Positions 1-7,061 of a stretch of 13,116 bases of DNA are shown piece after piece. Position 1 is the stretch's first letter; each line of letters starts with the position of its first letter. Origin of the DNA: an uncultured Eubacterium sp. GTDB taxonomy: Bacteria > Bacillota > Clostridia > Lachnospirales > Lachnospiraceae. Under the pieces are notes generated by a model, which was not told the origin of the DNA, did no database searches, and saw nothing but the letters and a program-made list of their open reading frames with translations. A program made the translations under genes and the position numbers. The stretch spans positions 1 to 13,116 of the forward strand of contig CAJUFM010000078.1 of NCBI GenBank assembly GCA_910585745.1, given 5' to 3'.

Positions 1-246
1 AACAATCTTCCAGCTTCCATCCTCATTCTGTCCCAGATGATACATACCACTTGGTTTCTCCCCGAAACTTTCACTGCGGGTATATTCATCACGTGGAACC
101 GGTATTTTATCCGCCACCTCTGGATCTTTCTGCGCCTTATTTGTTTTCCCTGCCTTTTCCGTCTGGTCAAGGGACTGTTCTGCTTTCAGCCGCTCTGCAT
201 AACTGGTTTGGGAATCATTGTAGTTTCCACTCACTTTCATTGACAT
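1..246 (-). CDS. Hypothetical protein, N-terminal 82 residues (runs off left edge)
   Basis: An open frame starts at an ATG at 246-244 and stays open to position 1 without a stop, so only the first 82 codons are visible. A perfect AAGGAGG (260-254) sits 7 nt upstream, which supports this start over the ATG two codons later. The visible protein begins MSMKVSGNYNDSQ, is hydrophilic and rich in Lys, Glu, Ser and Asp, has no signal peptide or membrane segment, and ends in a segment with GMYHLGQNEDGSWKIV. I do not recognise the family. It lies 57 nt downstream of the histidine kinase stop on the same strand with no convincing terminator between them, so it may be co-transcribed with the two-component genes. 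That link is inference. Confidence 0.7.
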   Translation of the reverse strand, partial: MSMKVSGNYNDSQTSYAERLKAEQSLDQTEKAGKTNKAQKDPEVADKIPVPRDEYTRSESFGEKPSGMYHLGQNEDGSWKIV

Positions 247-303
247 AAGCCTGCCTCCTTGAATTCATATGATAGGGCGTATTCACACAAAATATTCTGC
301 CCT

Positions 304-1659
304 TCAATATTTTCTTCGGCTGTCTGCCTCGTCAGATGAATCCGTTTGCTGTGAGCTGCTTTCTAAATGTTGTGGAATGATCAGCAGTACACTGAGTATA
401 AATGCGGATTCCCGTGTCTTTATACTCATGGCTCCATGATACTTTTCTGCCACTGCTTTTATATTGGACAACCCCGTCCCCCTTTGGGATGGATTCTCTC
501 CTTGAAAGCTGTTTTCAACCTCCAATAAGATAAAATCTCCCTGTATGCGATCCGTCACCCGGATATACCTTTCTTCTCCATGAGCCATACGCTGGCAGGC
601 ATGGATAGCATTGTCCAGGGCATTTGACAGGATCACACAGAAGTCAATATCACGCACCGGACAAGGATAGGGAAGAACCAGGGAACAGTGGACATCAATC
701 CCTAAAGCGCCTGCAATTCCCAGTTTATTTCCCACCAGCATATCCACTACCGGATTATTCGTGCTGCATGAAAATGACAATTCCACTGTCATGCTCTCCA
801 AATCTCCTATATAACCCAGCGCCTGTTCTGATCTTCCTTTTTGTAAAAGCTCCTTAACCACAGAAATATGATTCTTTATATCGTGGCGAAAGGACTTTGT
901 TTTTTCATACCGGGCCTTTACTTCTTCTACATACTGGTTCAGCGAATGTTCCTGCTGTTCCAGCAGGGATAATTCTGTACTTAGATGAAAATTCTCCAAC
1001 AATTTCTTATAGGCAAACATAATACAGAACAGGCTTACCATTCCAAGGAACTGTATAATAAACAGCTGAATATGATTTTTATACCATGCAGCTCCATTTC
1101 CATCTGAAATATTTACATTCCCATAGATTACAGAACTAATATACTGCTCCATAAAAAAAATCATGACAATAGGTATTAAGACTGGAAGTACATATTTCTT
1201 TTTTGTGGTTTCATAAACGGAGAAATAGCGCAGCACAATGTAATTACAGAAAACTGCCAGAAAGCAGGAGGCCAAATTCCCAGATACCATAAATACAATA
1301 CCCGACCACTTTTGATCAAAAGAGAACATCCAGGGATATAAAATAGTCAGAAGAGAATTTATCATTCCGTAACTCAACTGCATGATCTCAGCTGTCAGTG
1401 CCGCATATAATATGACGGATTCCCGGTCCCCGTGGCATATAAAAATCCCACCAGTGACCAGCAGTGAAACATATACCACAAACTCAATAATACTTCCGGA
1501 GGGAATCATACTGGTAATGGCGAATCCAGCGGCTGCAAACAGGATAAAATGCAGGCATTTTACTTTCTTTTTCAAAAACCGGACTAGAAAATAAACCCCC
1601 AAAAGGATCTGAATGTTTCCCATCACATATATATTAAAAAAATCCAAATAATACGACAT
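304..1659 (-). CDS. AgrC-like GHKL sensor histidine kinase
   Basis: A 451-residue membrane sensor kinase. Residues about 10-220 form several hydrophobic segments, probably six membrane helices, with no large extracellular domain. A coiled-coil-like stretch (about 225-255) leads to the phospho-acceptor region FRHDIKNH, with candidate His259. The GHKL ATPase domain follows, with an N-box NALDNAIHA (346-354) and a G-box GTGLSNI (394-400). This arrangement is typical of the AgrC/FsrC/VirS-type kinases that pair with LytTR regulators. The ATG at 1659 has AGGAGG 7 nt upstream (1672-1667). The gene follows its partner regulator after 50 nt. No AgrB or AgrD homologue is visible, so the ligand is unknown; a peptide or membrane signal is only a guess from the family. 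Confidence 0.93.
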   Translation of the reverse strand: MSYYLDFFNIYVMGNIQILLGVYFLVRFLKKKVKCLHFILFAAAGFAITSMIPSGSIIEFVVYVSLLVTGGIFICHGDRESVILYAALTAEIMQLSYGMINSLLTILYPWMFSFDQKWSGIVFMVSGNLASCFLAVFCNYIVLRYFSVYETTKKKYVLPVLIPIVMIFFMEQYISSVIYGNVNISDGNGAAWYKNHIQLFIIQFLGMVSLFCIMFAYKKLLENFHLSTELSLLEQQEHSLNQYVEEVKARYEKTKSFRHDIKNHISVVKELLQKGRSEQALGYIGDLESMTVELSFSCSTNNPVVDMLVGNKLGIAGALGIDVHCSLVLPYPCPVRDIDFCVILSNALDNAIHACQRMAHGEERYIRVTDRIQGDFILLEVENSFQGENPSQRGTGLSNIKAVAEKYHGAMSIKTRESAFILSVLLIIPQHLESSSQQTDSSDEADSRRKY

Positions 1660-1709
1660 CCCACATCCTCCTGACTGACAATTCTCCCAGGCATTACAAA
1701 ACCATTATA

Positions 1710-2423
1710 TTAGTTGTTCCCTTCGCATTTCATATATTGCAGGATCACATTAGAAAAATCTTTGTTCCGCAGGCGTGACACAGGTATCTCCCTGCCATTT
1801 TCCATGTATGCAGTTCCATTTTTATAACCCTTCAGATACTTCAAATGAATCAGGTAACTCCTATGACAGCGAAAAAAACCATAGTTCAGCTTTTTTTCCA
1901 GATTTTCGATCCGGTCATAATAATCAACCACCTCGGAGGACACCAAATGCAGATAGATCTTTCTGTCAATGATCTCACAAAAAACAATATCCCCGATAGG
2001 AATAATACGGCTCTCATATCCCTTTTGAACAAGTAAATTTTCCTCACTGGCATTTTTCATGGAACCCAGAAGCCGCTCCATCATTTTTTCAAAATATTGT
2101 TCTTCGATCGGCTTTATCAGATAATCATAGGGTTGTACCTCAAAGGACTGAAATACCATTTCCTTCAAAACCGTTATAAAGATCAGAATCCCTTTAAACC
2201 TGCGGTGGCGCAGCTTCCTTGCTGTCTCCATGCCGTCGATCCCTTTCATCTGAATATCCAAAAATAAAATATCTATTTGCTTGTCAAATCTTAATAATTC
2301 TTCTCCACTAGAAAACTGCAAGATGATAATCTCTATATTTCTTTGGCGGAAAAAGTCAGAAACCATCGCTCGAATCGTATCCGACATATGTCGTTCATCG
2401 TCACAGATCCCAATGCGAATCAC
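1710..2423 (-). CDS. LytTR-family response regulator (AgrA-like)
   Basis: A 237-residue transcription regulator. The receiver domain has the acidic cluster CDDE at residues 7-10, phospho-acceptor Asp56 in FLDIQM and the conserved Lys104 in IKP. A LytTR DNA-binding domain covers about 131-235, with the characteristic FFRCHRSYLIHL segment. I place the start at the GTG at 2423-2421: AGGAGG lies 7 nt upstream and the receiver begins at once (VIRIGICDDE). A longer frame beginning at 2456 would put the start codon inside the predicted -10 box (2447-2452), so I reject it. The kinase gene follows 50 nt downstream; together they form a two-component system. Direct repeats upstream of the promoter suggest autoregulation. 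Targets are unknown. Confidence 0.92.
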   Translation of the reverse strand: MIRIGICDDERHMSDTIRAMVSDFFRQRNIEIIILQFSSGEELLRFDKQIDILFLDIQMKGIDGMETARKLRHRRFKGILIFITVLKEMVFQSFEVQPYDYLIKPIEEQYFEKMMERLLGSMKNASEENLLVQKGYESRIIPIGDIVFCEIIDRKIYLHLVSSEVVDYYDRIENLEKKLNYGFFRCHRSYLIHLKYLKGYKNGTAYMENGREIPVSRLRNKDFSNVILQYMKCEGNN

Positions 2424-2446
2424 ATGATCACCTCCTGGAACATAAT

Positions 2447-2475
2447 ATTTTACCACTTTCTTTCCGCCAATACAA
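2447..2475 (-). promoter_or_regulatory. Sigma-A promoter of the two-component operon
   Basis: Read on the minus strand, a -35 box TTGTAT (2475-2470) and a -10 box TAAAAT (2452-2447) are separated by exactly 17 nt. Transcription would begin near 2440, leaving a leader of about 15-20 nt with the AGGAGG of the response regulator. The placement supports the GTG start at 2423. Confidence 0.6.
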
Positions 2476-2486
2476 TAAACAGGCTA

Positions 2487-2514
2487 TGAAATGACGTTTC
2501 ATGGTTGTGAAATG
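2487..2514 (-). promoter_or_regulatory. Candidate LytTR-type operator: direct repeat with 21-bp period
   Basis: On the minus strand CATTTCA occurs twice, at 2514-2508 and 2493-2487, with start-to-start spacing of 21 bp, about two helical turns. The proximal copy ends 11 bp upstream of the -35 box. Regulators with LytTR domains are known to bind paired direct repeats spaced about 21-22 bp upstream of promoters. The proximal copy also belongs to an inverted repeat ATGAAA-tgacg-TTTCAT (2486-2502), so a palindromic operator is the alternative reading. Confidence 0.4.
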
Positions 2515-2525
2515 CAGCCTGAGCG

Positions 2526-2560
2526 AAAAAATCCCCACAGAAAGTTTTCTCTCTGTGAGG
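2526..2560 (-). terminator. Rho-independent terminator upstream of the response regulator
   Basis: On the minus strand CCTCACAGA pairs with TCTGTGGGG (one G-T wobble) across a 10-nt loop and is followed by ATTTTTT. It lies about 70 nt downstream of the gdhA terminator and upstream of the two-component promoter. It may be a backup for gdhA read-through, or end a very short transcript starting between the two terminators. Confidence 0.7.
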
Positions 2561-2629
2561 ATGCCACGTATAATTTTGATCTTTCTTCTATTTGTTAATA
2601 TTCTGTCAATTGTTTGTCTTATCAATACA

Positions 2630-2666
2630 TAAAGAAAAGTCCCATAAACAATAGGTTTACAGGACT
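2630..2666 (-). terminator. Rho-independent terminator of gdhA
   Basis: On the minus strand AGTCCTGTAAAC pairs with GTTTATGGGACT over 12 bp (two wobble pairs) around a 5-nt loop, followed by TTTCTTT. It begins about 31 nt after the gdhA stop codon. Confidence 0.8.
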
Positions 2667-2697
2667 TCTCCGTATACTTTTATGTTAATATCTGCAA

Positions 2698-4032
2698 TTA
2701 AACAACACCCTGGGCGGTCATTGCCTCTGCCACTTTCTCAAAACCAGCAATGTTTGCTCCTGCCACATAGTTTTTCTCAAAACCATATTTCTTGGAAGCA
2801 TCATCGCAGGCATGGAAAATGTTTACCATGATATCTTTTAATTTACTGTCAACTTCTTCAAAAGTCCAGCTCAGTCTCTCACTGTTCTGGGACATCTCCA
2901 GAGCGGATGTAGCCACACCACCAGCATTAGAAGCCTTACCAGGAGCAAACAGCACGCCATTTGCCTGCAGGTATTCGGTTGCCTCAATAGAGGTAGGCAT
3001 ATTTGCGCCCTCTGCCACTGCCAGTACTCCGTTTGCTACCAGCGCTTTGGCATCATCGATCAAAAGCTCATTCTGGGTTGCACAAGGAAGGGCAATATCA
3101 ACCTTTACAGACCATACGCCTTTTCCTTCATGATACTGAGCGGAAGATCTCTTCTCTGCATACTCCGTCAGTCTTGCACGATTTACTTCTTTTACTTCTT
3201 TCAGAAGTGCAACATCAATTCCTTCTGGATCGTATACCCAGCCGGTAGAATCGGAAACCGTAACAACTTTAGCTCCCAACTGCTGTGCTTTCTGGGTTGC
3301 ATAGATGGCAACATTTCCTGAACCGCTGACTGCAATGGTCTTTCCAGCAATATCAATGCCGTTGCATTTGAGCATTTCTTCCGTATAGTACAGAAGACCA
3401 TATCCGGTTGCCTCTGTTCTGGCCAGAGAACCGCCAAAAGTAAGCCCTTTTCCCGTCAGGACACCTTCATAACAGTTACGGATCCTCTTGTACTGTCCGT
3501 ACATGAAACCAATCTCTCTTGCTCCTACACCGATATCTCCGGCAGGTACATCGGTGTCTGCACCGATGTGTCTCTGCAGCTCTGTCATAAAGCTCTGGCA
3601 GAATGCCATAACTTCTCTATCGGATTTTCCCTTGGGATCAAAATCACATCCACCTTTTCCTCCGCCAATCGGAAGACCTGTGAGGGAATTTTTGAAAATC
3701 TGCTCGAATCCAAGAAATTTGATGATTCCAAGATTTACAGAAGGATGGAAACGAAGACCACCTTTGTATGGTCCAATGGCACTGTTAAACTGTACACGAT
3801 AACCAGTATTTACCTGAACATTACCCTTGTCATCTACCCATGGCACCCGGAACTTGATCTGTCTTTCCGGATTGGTAAGACGCTCTAACAATGCATCTTT
3901 ACGAAACTTTTCTTCATTCTTTTCCACAACAGGACGAAGAGATTCAAGAACCTCTTTGGCTGCCTGATGGAACTCCGGCTCGGCTGGATTTTTTTCGATC
4001 AGCTGAGCCAATACCTCATCTACATATGACAT
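2698..4032 (-). CDS. gdhA: Glutamate dehydrogenase, probably NADP-dependent
   Basis: A 444-residue hexameric-type glutamate dehydrogenase, the usual length for the small bacterial enzyme, which interconverts 2-oxoglutarate plus ammonia and L-glutamate in the cytoplasm. The substrate domain has GPYKGGLRF (Lys90), Lys114, GGGKGG (Lys126) and the catalytic Asp166 in DVPAGDIG. The dinucleotide domain has GSGNVA (237-242). After the second strand the sequence reads SDSTG (260-264), close to the SDSSG of E. coli GdhA, which uses NADP; the C-terminal half also resembles that enzyme (ALPCATQNEL, AVAEGANMP). Cofactor preference is therefore inferred, not shown. The ATG has AGGAGG 8 nt upstream. The gene has its own promoter and terminator and appears monocistronic. 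Confidence 0.97.
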   Translation of the reverse strand: MSYVDEVLAQLIEKNPAEPEFHQAAKEVLESLRPVVEKNEEKFRKDALLERLTNPERQIKFRVPWVDDKGNVQVNTGYRVQFNSAIGPYKGGLRFHPSVNLGIIKFLGFEQIFKNSLTGLPIGGGKGGCDFDPKGKSDREVMAFCQSFMTELQRHIGADTDVPAGDIGVGAREIGFMYGQYKRIRNCYEGVLTGKGLTFGGSLARTEATGYGLLYYTEEMLKCNGIDIAGKTIAVSGSGNVAIYATQKAQQLGAKVVTVSDSTGWVYDPEGIDVALLKEVKEVNRARLTEYAEKRSSAQYHEGKGVWSVKVDIALPCATQNELLIDDAKALVANGVLAVAEGANMPTSIEATEYLQANGVLFAPGKASNAGGVATSALEMSQNSERLSWTFEEVDSKLKDIMVNIFHACDDASKKYGFEKNYVAGANIAGFEKVAEAMTAQGVV

Positions 4033-4064
4033 GTGTCATTCCTCCTTATAATAATATCAAAAAT

Positions 4065-4093
4065 ATTATATAATAATTTTTTCATAGATACAA
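4065..4093 (-). promoter_or_regulatory. Sigma-A promoter of gdhA
   Basis: On the minus strand TTGTAT (4093-4088) and a perfect TATAAT (4070-4065) are separated by 17 nt. The predicted transcript starts near 4058, giving a leader of about 25 nt that carries the AGGAGG. No operator or riboswitch was seen in this short leader. Confidence 0.75.
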
Positions 4094-4148
4094 GATTTTT
4101 TTATGTATGTCCCGTCAGATTTTTTATGACTGGGGAATTATTACATAT

Positions 4149-4202
4149 GAAGAAAAAATGCTCCCGCAAAGCCCCATGGCCTCACGAAAGCATTTTTTCT
4201 TC
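4149..4202 (-). terminator. Strong terminator after the SGNH hydrolase gene
   Basis: A 14-bp perfect outer stem (GAAGAAAAAATGCT with AGCATTTTTTCTTC) continues into an 11-bp inner stem with several wobble pairs and closes on a loop of about 4 nt. The A/T tracts in the outer stem give a U-run in either direction, so it could act bidirectionally. It begins 24 nt after the hydrolase stop codon and insulates that gene from the gdhA promoter. Confidence 0.85.
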
Positions 4203-4226
4203 TATTTGAAACTTACATTTCCTAGT

Positions 4227-6074
4227 TTAGTCACAATATCCGATCGCAAATATAGTAAAAGGTTTCTTTTCATCTCCGTCTTTCATACGGATCTCCAGTT
4301 CATGTTCCTTTACTTCATCTTCCTGGAGTGCACGAAGCAGACCGGCATTATTCCAGCCACTGCCCCCCATGGTCCCGACCAGTTTTCCGTCAATGTAACA
4401 ATCCGCTTTTCCTGAATTGCCAGAGGCCATCTTATATGCCACAATAAGGCTCCGGCAGTTAATCGTCGCCTTGAAACTGTCGCTTCCCGTAGTTGACGTG
4501 TGCATCCACACATCTGGGAACCACTGCATCTTTTCTACTCCATCCTTGATATACTGCAGTGTTTGCTGGGCACTGTCTGTCCGTTCAGAAAAGCTACCCG
4601 GGTCAACGGATTTCACCGATGGATTCTGGGAAAGATCTGTGGAGGACAACAACGTTTTCATTCCCTGGAATTTATCACTTTTCTTCGGAGCAATCTCATT
4701 GACGTCGGTGATATTATCTTCCTCTTCCTCCTCCTGATCAATGGTCAAAAACATATTGGTGATACAATCTGCCATATATCTGTGACCTCCCACATCAGGA
4801 TGACCGTAAGATGTGTCCGTATTTCCTTCAATCCAGTAGAACCACTTGTCAAATTCTTCTTTATTACAGGAAGCCATTCCTTTTGAAGGGCTCACCATGG
4901 CAAGATCATAATATTTTCCATACTGGGTATATTCCGTTTCATGAGCGCAACCGCCTATATAAAGTACAAACATAAGGACAACTGCAGATCCCTGTTCCAG
5001 GGCGGTACGGATGATGCTCTCATAGGTATCCGCATCGTCGCCGTCATTTACCGCAAAATCGATAAAGAGAATATCCGGATACTCACCTGTTTTCATCTGA
5101 TCCAGCACGTCACGCTGATATCTCACGATACCAAGAGATGAAGGTGTGCCGCTCATACCCGCATTGATAAAATGTACATTGCTTCCGTCTCCGGCGCCAA
5201 ATATCTTTTTGAACTGCTTGTAAGAGGTCTCTGCATAACAGTCACTGTTATCTGTCTCCGAAGCAGCGAATCCCTCGGTGATTGAACCACCGAGATATGC
5301 AATGGTCACATCCTCGCCCGCCTGAGCTTTTGCAATCGCCTTTTTAATCCTGGCATTGTTGCCTGTAGAAGCGGTAGAATTTGCTACCATGGAGGCATAA
5401 TCTGCGCTGGCAAAAGGCTGGGTTTTTACGATCACATTTTCTACAGTGAACTTTCCTGCCCCGCTGAATTTAATGTTAAAGTCTTTTGAATACTTCGGCA
5501 CTTCGAAAGTAAACTCCTGTTTCGTCTTCTCCCCATTCGGGCAGCTGAAGGACTTGGCATCCGACATAGCTTCATCTTTAAAAGAATTTTTATCTATGTA
5601 TGCGCCATTCTTTTTAAAGCTCAGATATGTGCCATCATAACCAACGGAGATATCCTGAGCGCTTCCTGTCTCCTGGGTAAACTCAGCGGTCACAGTACAT
5701 AGTCCGCCGTAAAGCATCGCTTTTTCCAAGGGTACCGTAAGTTCTGACTCCACTACCTTACTGGTACTGCCATCAAAATCAAGGGTTTTCGTCTCGTAAG
5801 CCGGCTCTATCGTCGGTCTTATTACAGGAGTGGGCTCCGCTGTGGGTGCTTCTGACTGTATTACCTGGGCCGGTGCACTCGCAATCGGTATTGATGGTGC
5901 ACTTACTCCTGGTGTTGCTGGAACCTGTGGTGCCGTAGTTTTGTTCGGTACCAGTTTTCTCTTTACCGTTACTTTAACGGTTCCGATGGTTTTCTTTTTC
6001 TTCTTATACGTCTCACTGACCTTTACTTTTGCAGTTCCTTTTTTTACCGCCGTTATAACACCCTTCTTGCTCAC
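4227..6074 (-). CDS. SGNH/GDSL hydrolase, catalytic part (frameshifted from its signal peptide)
   Basis: This frame encodes the end of a Big_2-like domain (motif SKKGVITAVKKG), a Pro/Thr/Ala-rich linker (residues about 40-95), a beta-rich domain (about 95-220), and an SGNH hydrolase domain (about 250-445). SGNH blocks are visible: GGSIT with nucleophile Ser264, the block II Gly in NAGMSG (306), FAVND (Asn343) and HPDVGGH with Asp427 and His431. A beta-rich C-terminal domain (about 520-615) follows. Such enzymes often deacetylate polysaccharides or cleave esters; the substrate here is unknown. The annotated beginning, a GTG at 6074, lies in mid-domain and has no good ribosome binding site. The true protein almost certainly starts at 6304 in another frame; adding 77 gives numbering for the joined protein of about 692 residues. 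Confidence 0.85.
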   Translation of the reverse strand: MSKKGVITAVKKGTAKVKVSETYKKKKKTIGTVKVTVKRKLVPNKTTAPQVPATPGVSAPSIPIASAPAQVIQSEAPTAEPTPVIRPTIEPAYETKTLDFDGSTSKVVESELTVPLEKAMLYGGLCTVTAEFTQETGSAQDISVGYDGTYLSFKKNGAYIDKNSFKDEAMSDAKSFSCPNGEKTKQEFTFEVPKYSKDFNIKFSGAGKFTVENVIVKTQPFASADYASMVANSTASTGNNARIKKAIAKAQAGEDVTIAYLGGSITEGFAASETDNSDCYAETSYKQFKKIFGAGDGSNVHFINAGMSGTPSSLGIVRYQRDVLDQMKTGEYPDILFIDFAVNDGDDADTYESIIRTALEQGSAVVLMFVLYIGGCAHETEYTQYGKYYDLAMVSPSKGMASCNKEEFDKWFYWIEGNTDTSYGHPDVGGHRYMADCITNMFLTIDQEEEEEDNITDVNEIAPKKSDKFQGMKTLLSSTDLSQNPSVKSVDPGSFSERTDSAQQTLQYIKDGVEKMQWFPDVWMHTSTTGSDSFKATINCRSLIVAYKMASGNSGKADCYIDGKLVGTMGGSGWNNAGLLRALQEDEVKEHELEIRMKDGDEKKPFTIFAIGYCD

Positions 6075-6304
6075 CTTGATCTTTTTGTTGGAAGCCTTAA
6101 AGGTATACTTGGCCTTTTTCTTTTCCCTGTGATCTGAATCGTCTTCTTCTTTCCTTCAAATAGTGATACAGATTTGGTTTTTAATTTTGGTTTTTTTGCC
6201 GCCTGGGAATCTGTCGGTTCCGCCAGTGCCCCCAAAACGCAGGAACCCGCCATAACAAATGCCATTGTCATGGAAAGAATCCGCTTATTTGTCTTTTTCA
6301 GCAT
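6071..6304 (-). CDS. N-terminal fragment of the SGNH hydrolase: signal peptide and start of Big_2-like domain
   Basis: An ATG at 6304 with AAGGAG upstream opens a 77-residue frame. Residues 1-36 are a Sec signal peptide (basic start, hydrophobic core, probable cleavage after SQA); the internal Cys does not fit a lipobox well. Residues 37-63 begin a Lys-rich Big_2-like domain (KSVSLFEGKKKTIQITG). After codon 63 the frame turns into sequence unlike that domain and stops at 6071. Shifting by -1 at the run 6115-6119 continues with KAKYTFKASNKKIKVSKKG, the expected rest of the domain, straight into the hydrolase frame. So this is the 5' end of one secreted hydrolase gene broken, or bridged, at an A-rich run. 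Mutation, sequence error and slippage are the possible causes. Confidence 0.8.
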   Translation of the reverse strand: MLKKTNKRILSMTMAFVMAGSCVLGALAEPTDSQAAKKPKLKTKSVSLFEGKKKTIQITGKRKRPSIPLRLPTKRSR

Positions 6305-6396
6305 GTCTCCATCTCCTTTTTTCGGCCTGGTACAATATGACTTTTTTAAAGTACGTATTGCTTAGTGATCAGCCTGTTTTTTTAATTTTTAATCGA

Positions 6397-6446
6397 CAAC
6401 TGTCCAGCGCGCGCGGACATGATCTGACCCCGATGCTGGACAGCTG
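6397..6446 (-). promoter_or_regulatory. GC-rich inverted repeat in the leader of the SGNH hydrolase gene
   Basis: CAGCTGTCCAGC (minus strand, 6446-6435) pairs with GCTGGACAGTTG (6408-6397) over 12 bp with one wobble; the 26-nt loop contains an unusual alternating GCGCGCGC stretch. No U-run follows on either strand, so it is not a standard terminator. It would lie near the 5' end of a leader of about 155 nt. It could be an RNA regulatory element, a stability hairpin or a protein-binding site. I do not recognise a riboswitch class. Confidence 0.45.
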
Positions 6447-6467
6447 CTAAATCAAATTATTTCTTTC

Positions 6468-6496
6468 AGTATACAACAGAACTTGACATATCCCAA
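6468..6496 (-). promoter_or_regulatory. Candidate sigma-A promoter of the SGNH hydrolase gene
   Basis: On the minus strand TTGGGA (6496-6491) and TATACT (6473-6468) are separated by 17 nt. The start would fall near 6461, giving a leader of about 155 nt to the ATG at 6304 that includes the inverted repeat. The remaining 6305-6396 holds only the ribosome binding site and AT-rich sequence. Confidence 0.5.
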
Positions 6497-6524
6497 TGAT
6501 ATATATGGAAAAACATTTGATCTA

Positions 6525-7049
6525 TCACGTATCCCCTTCTGTCTCTTTGCTTCCGCTGGGATGTGACGGTTCATTACTATTTGCGGCAAGAAATGCATTC
6601 GAATAATGGCAGTCATCACTGACATTTTCTGAAAACCAGTCCGGAGGAACAAATTGATCTGCCTCTTCTTTGGAAGGAAACTCTACTTCCGCCAATACCA
6701 TTCCCTCATAATGCCCATGAAAGACATCCAGTTCAATCTTATAAATCTGGTTTCCCGACGGATAACGCATTGCATACCTGGTTTTCTCGATCAAAACTCC
6801 GTCTATCTTTCCTAATAAATGATGATAGGATTCCCTGGTCAGAGCTAATTCCACCTCTTGATTAATACAAACTCCCGCTGCCTTTTGAATGCCCTGTTTA
6901 GATTTATAAGTCAGGATATACTGATCATCCATTTTGCGGATCCTGACCACAGGATCTGTGCACAGATATCCCTGCTCGATCGCGGAAGCCTTCCATTGAT
7001 CCAGGTCTTCTGGCAGTTTTGATACTAAAAACTTTTTTTCTATTTCCAT
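6525..7049 (-). CDS. CYTH-domain protein (triphosphate tunnel metalloenzyme family)
   Basis: A 174-residue cytoplasmic protein. It opens with the family signature ExExK (Glu2, Glu4, Lys6 in MEIEKKF) and carries the alternating charged strands expected of the tunnel: RIRK near 36-39, TYKSK, EVELALTR, KTRY, KIELDVF and LAEVEFPSKEEAD. Family members hydrolyse tripolyphosphate or thiamine triphosphate, or act as class IV adenylate cyclases. Clostridial single-domain members are usually tripolyphosphatases, so that is the likeliest role, but the substrate cannot be read from sequence. AGGAG lies 6 nt before the ATG. The start is 12 nt after the signal peptidase stop, so it is probably the last gene of the rplS cluster. 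The C-terminal 20 residues are hydrophilic and probably disordered. No clear terminator follows. Confidence 0.9.
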   Translation of the reverse strand: MEIEKKFLVSKLPEDLDQWKASAIEQGYLCTDPVVRIRKMDDQYILTYKSKQGIQKAAGVCINQEVELALTRESYHHLLGKIDGVLIEKTRYAMRYPSGNQIYKIELDVFHGHYEGMVLAEVEFPSKEEADQFVPPDWFSENVSDDCHYSNAFLAANSNEPSHPSGSKETEGDT

Positions 7050-7061
7050 CCTGTTCTCCTG

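Noticed and set aside
304..2423. A complete agr quorum-sensing locus
   Set aside because: Only AgrC-like and AgrA-like genes are present; no AgrB peptidase or AgrD peptide was found on either strand in the flanking sequence.
2428..2501. 24-codon frame MKRHFIACLLYWRKESGKILCSRR ending in the response regulator's ribosome binding site, a possible signal peptide gene
   Set aside because: It has no ribosome binding site, its codons contain the promoter of the operon, and it lacks the acidic C-terminal part of AgrD-type precursors.
3488..3888. Overlapping plus-strand frames of about 105 codons opposite gdhA
   Set aside because: They are antisense shadows of a well-conserved enzyme gene, without ribosome binding sites or recognisable domains.
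4227..6304. Two independent genes, a small exported protein and a cytoplasmic SGNH hydrolase
   Set aside because: The Big_2-like domain is cut in the middle at the frame change and is restored by one -1 shift; the second frame's GTG start has no ribosome binding site and lies inside the domain.
6397..6446. Rho-independent terminator of the CYTH gene
   Set aside because: The stem is strong but is followed by A-rich rather than U-rich sequence on the minus strand, and by no U-run on the plus strand; it also lies downstream of a good candidate promoter.
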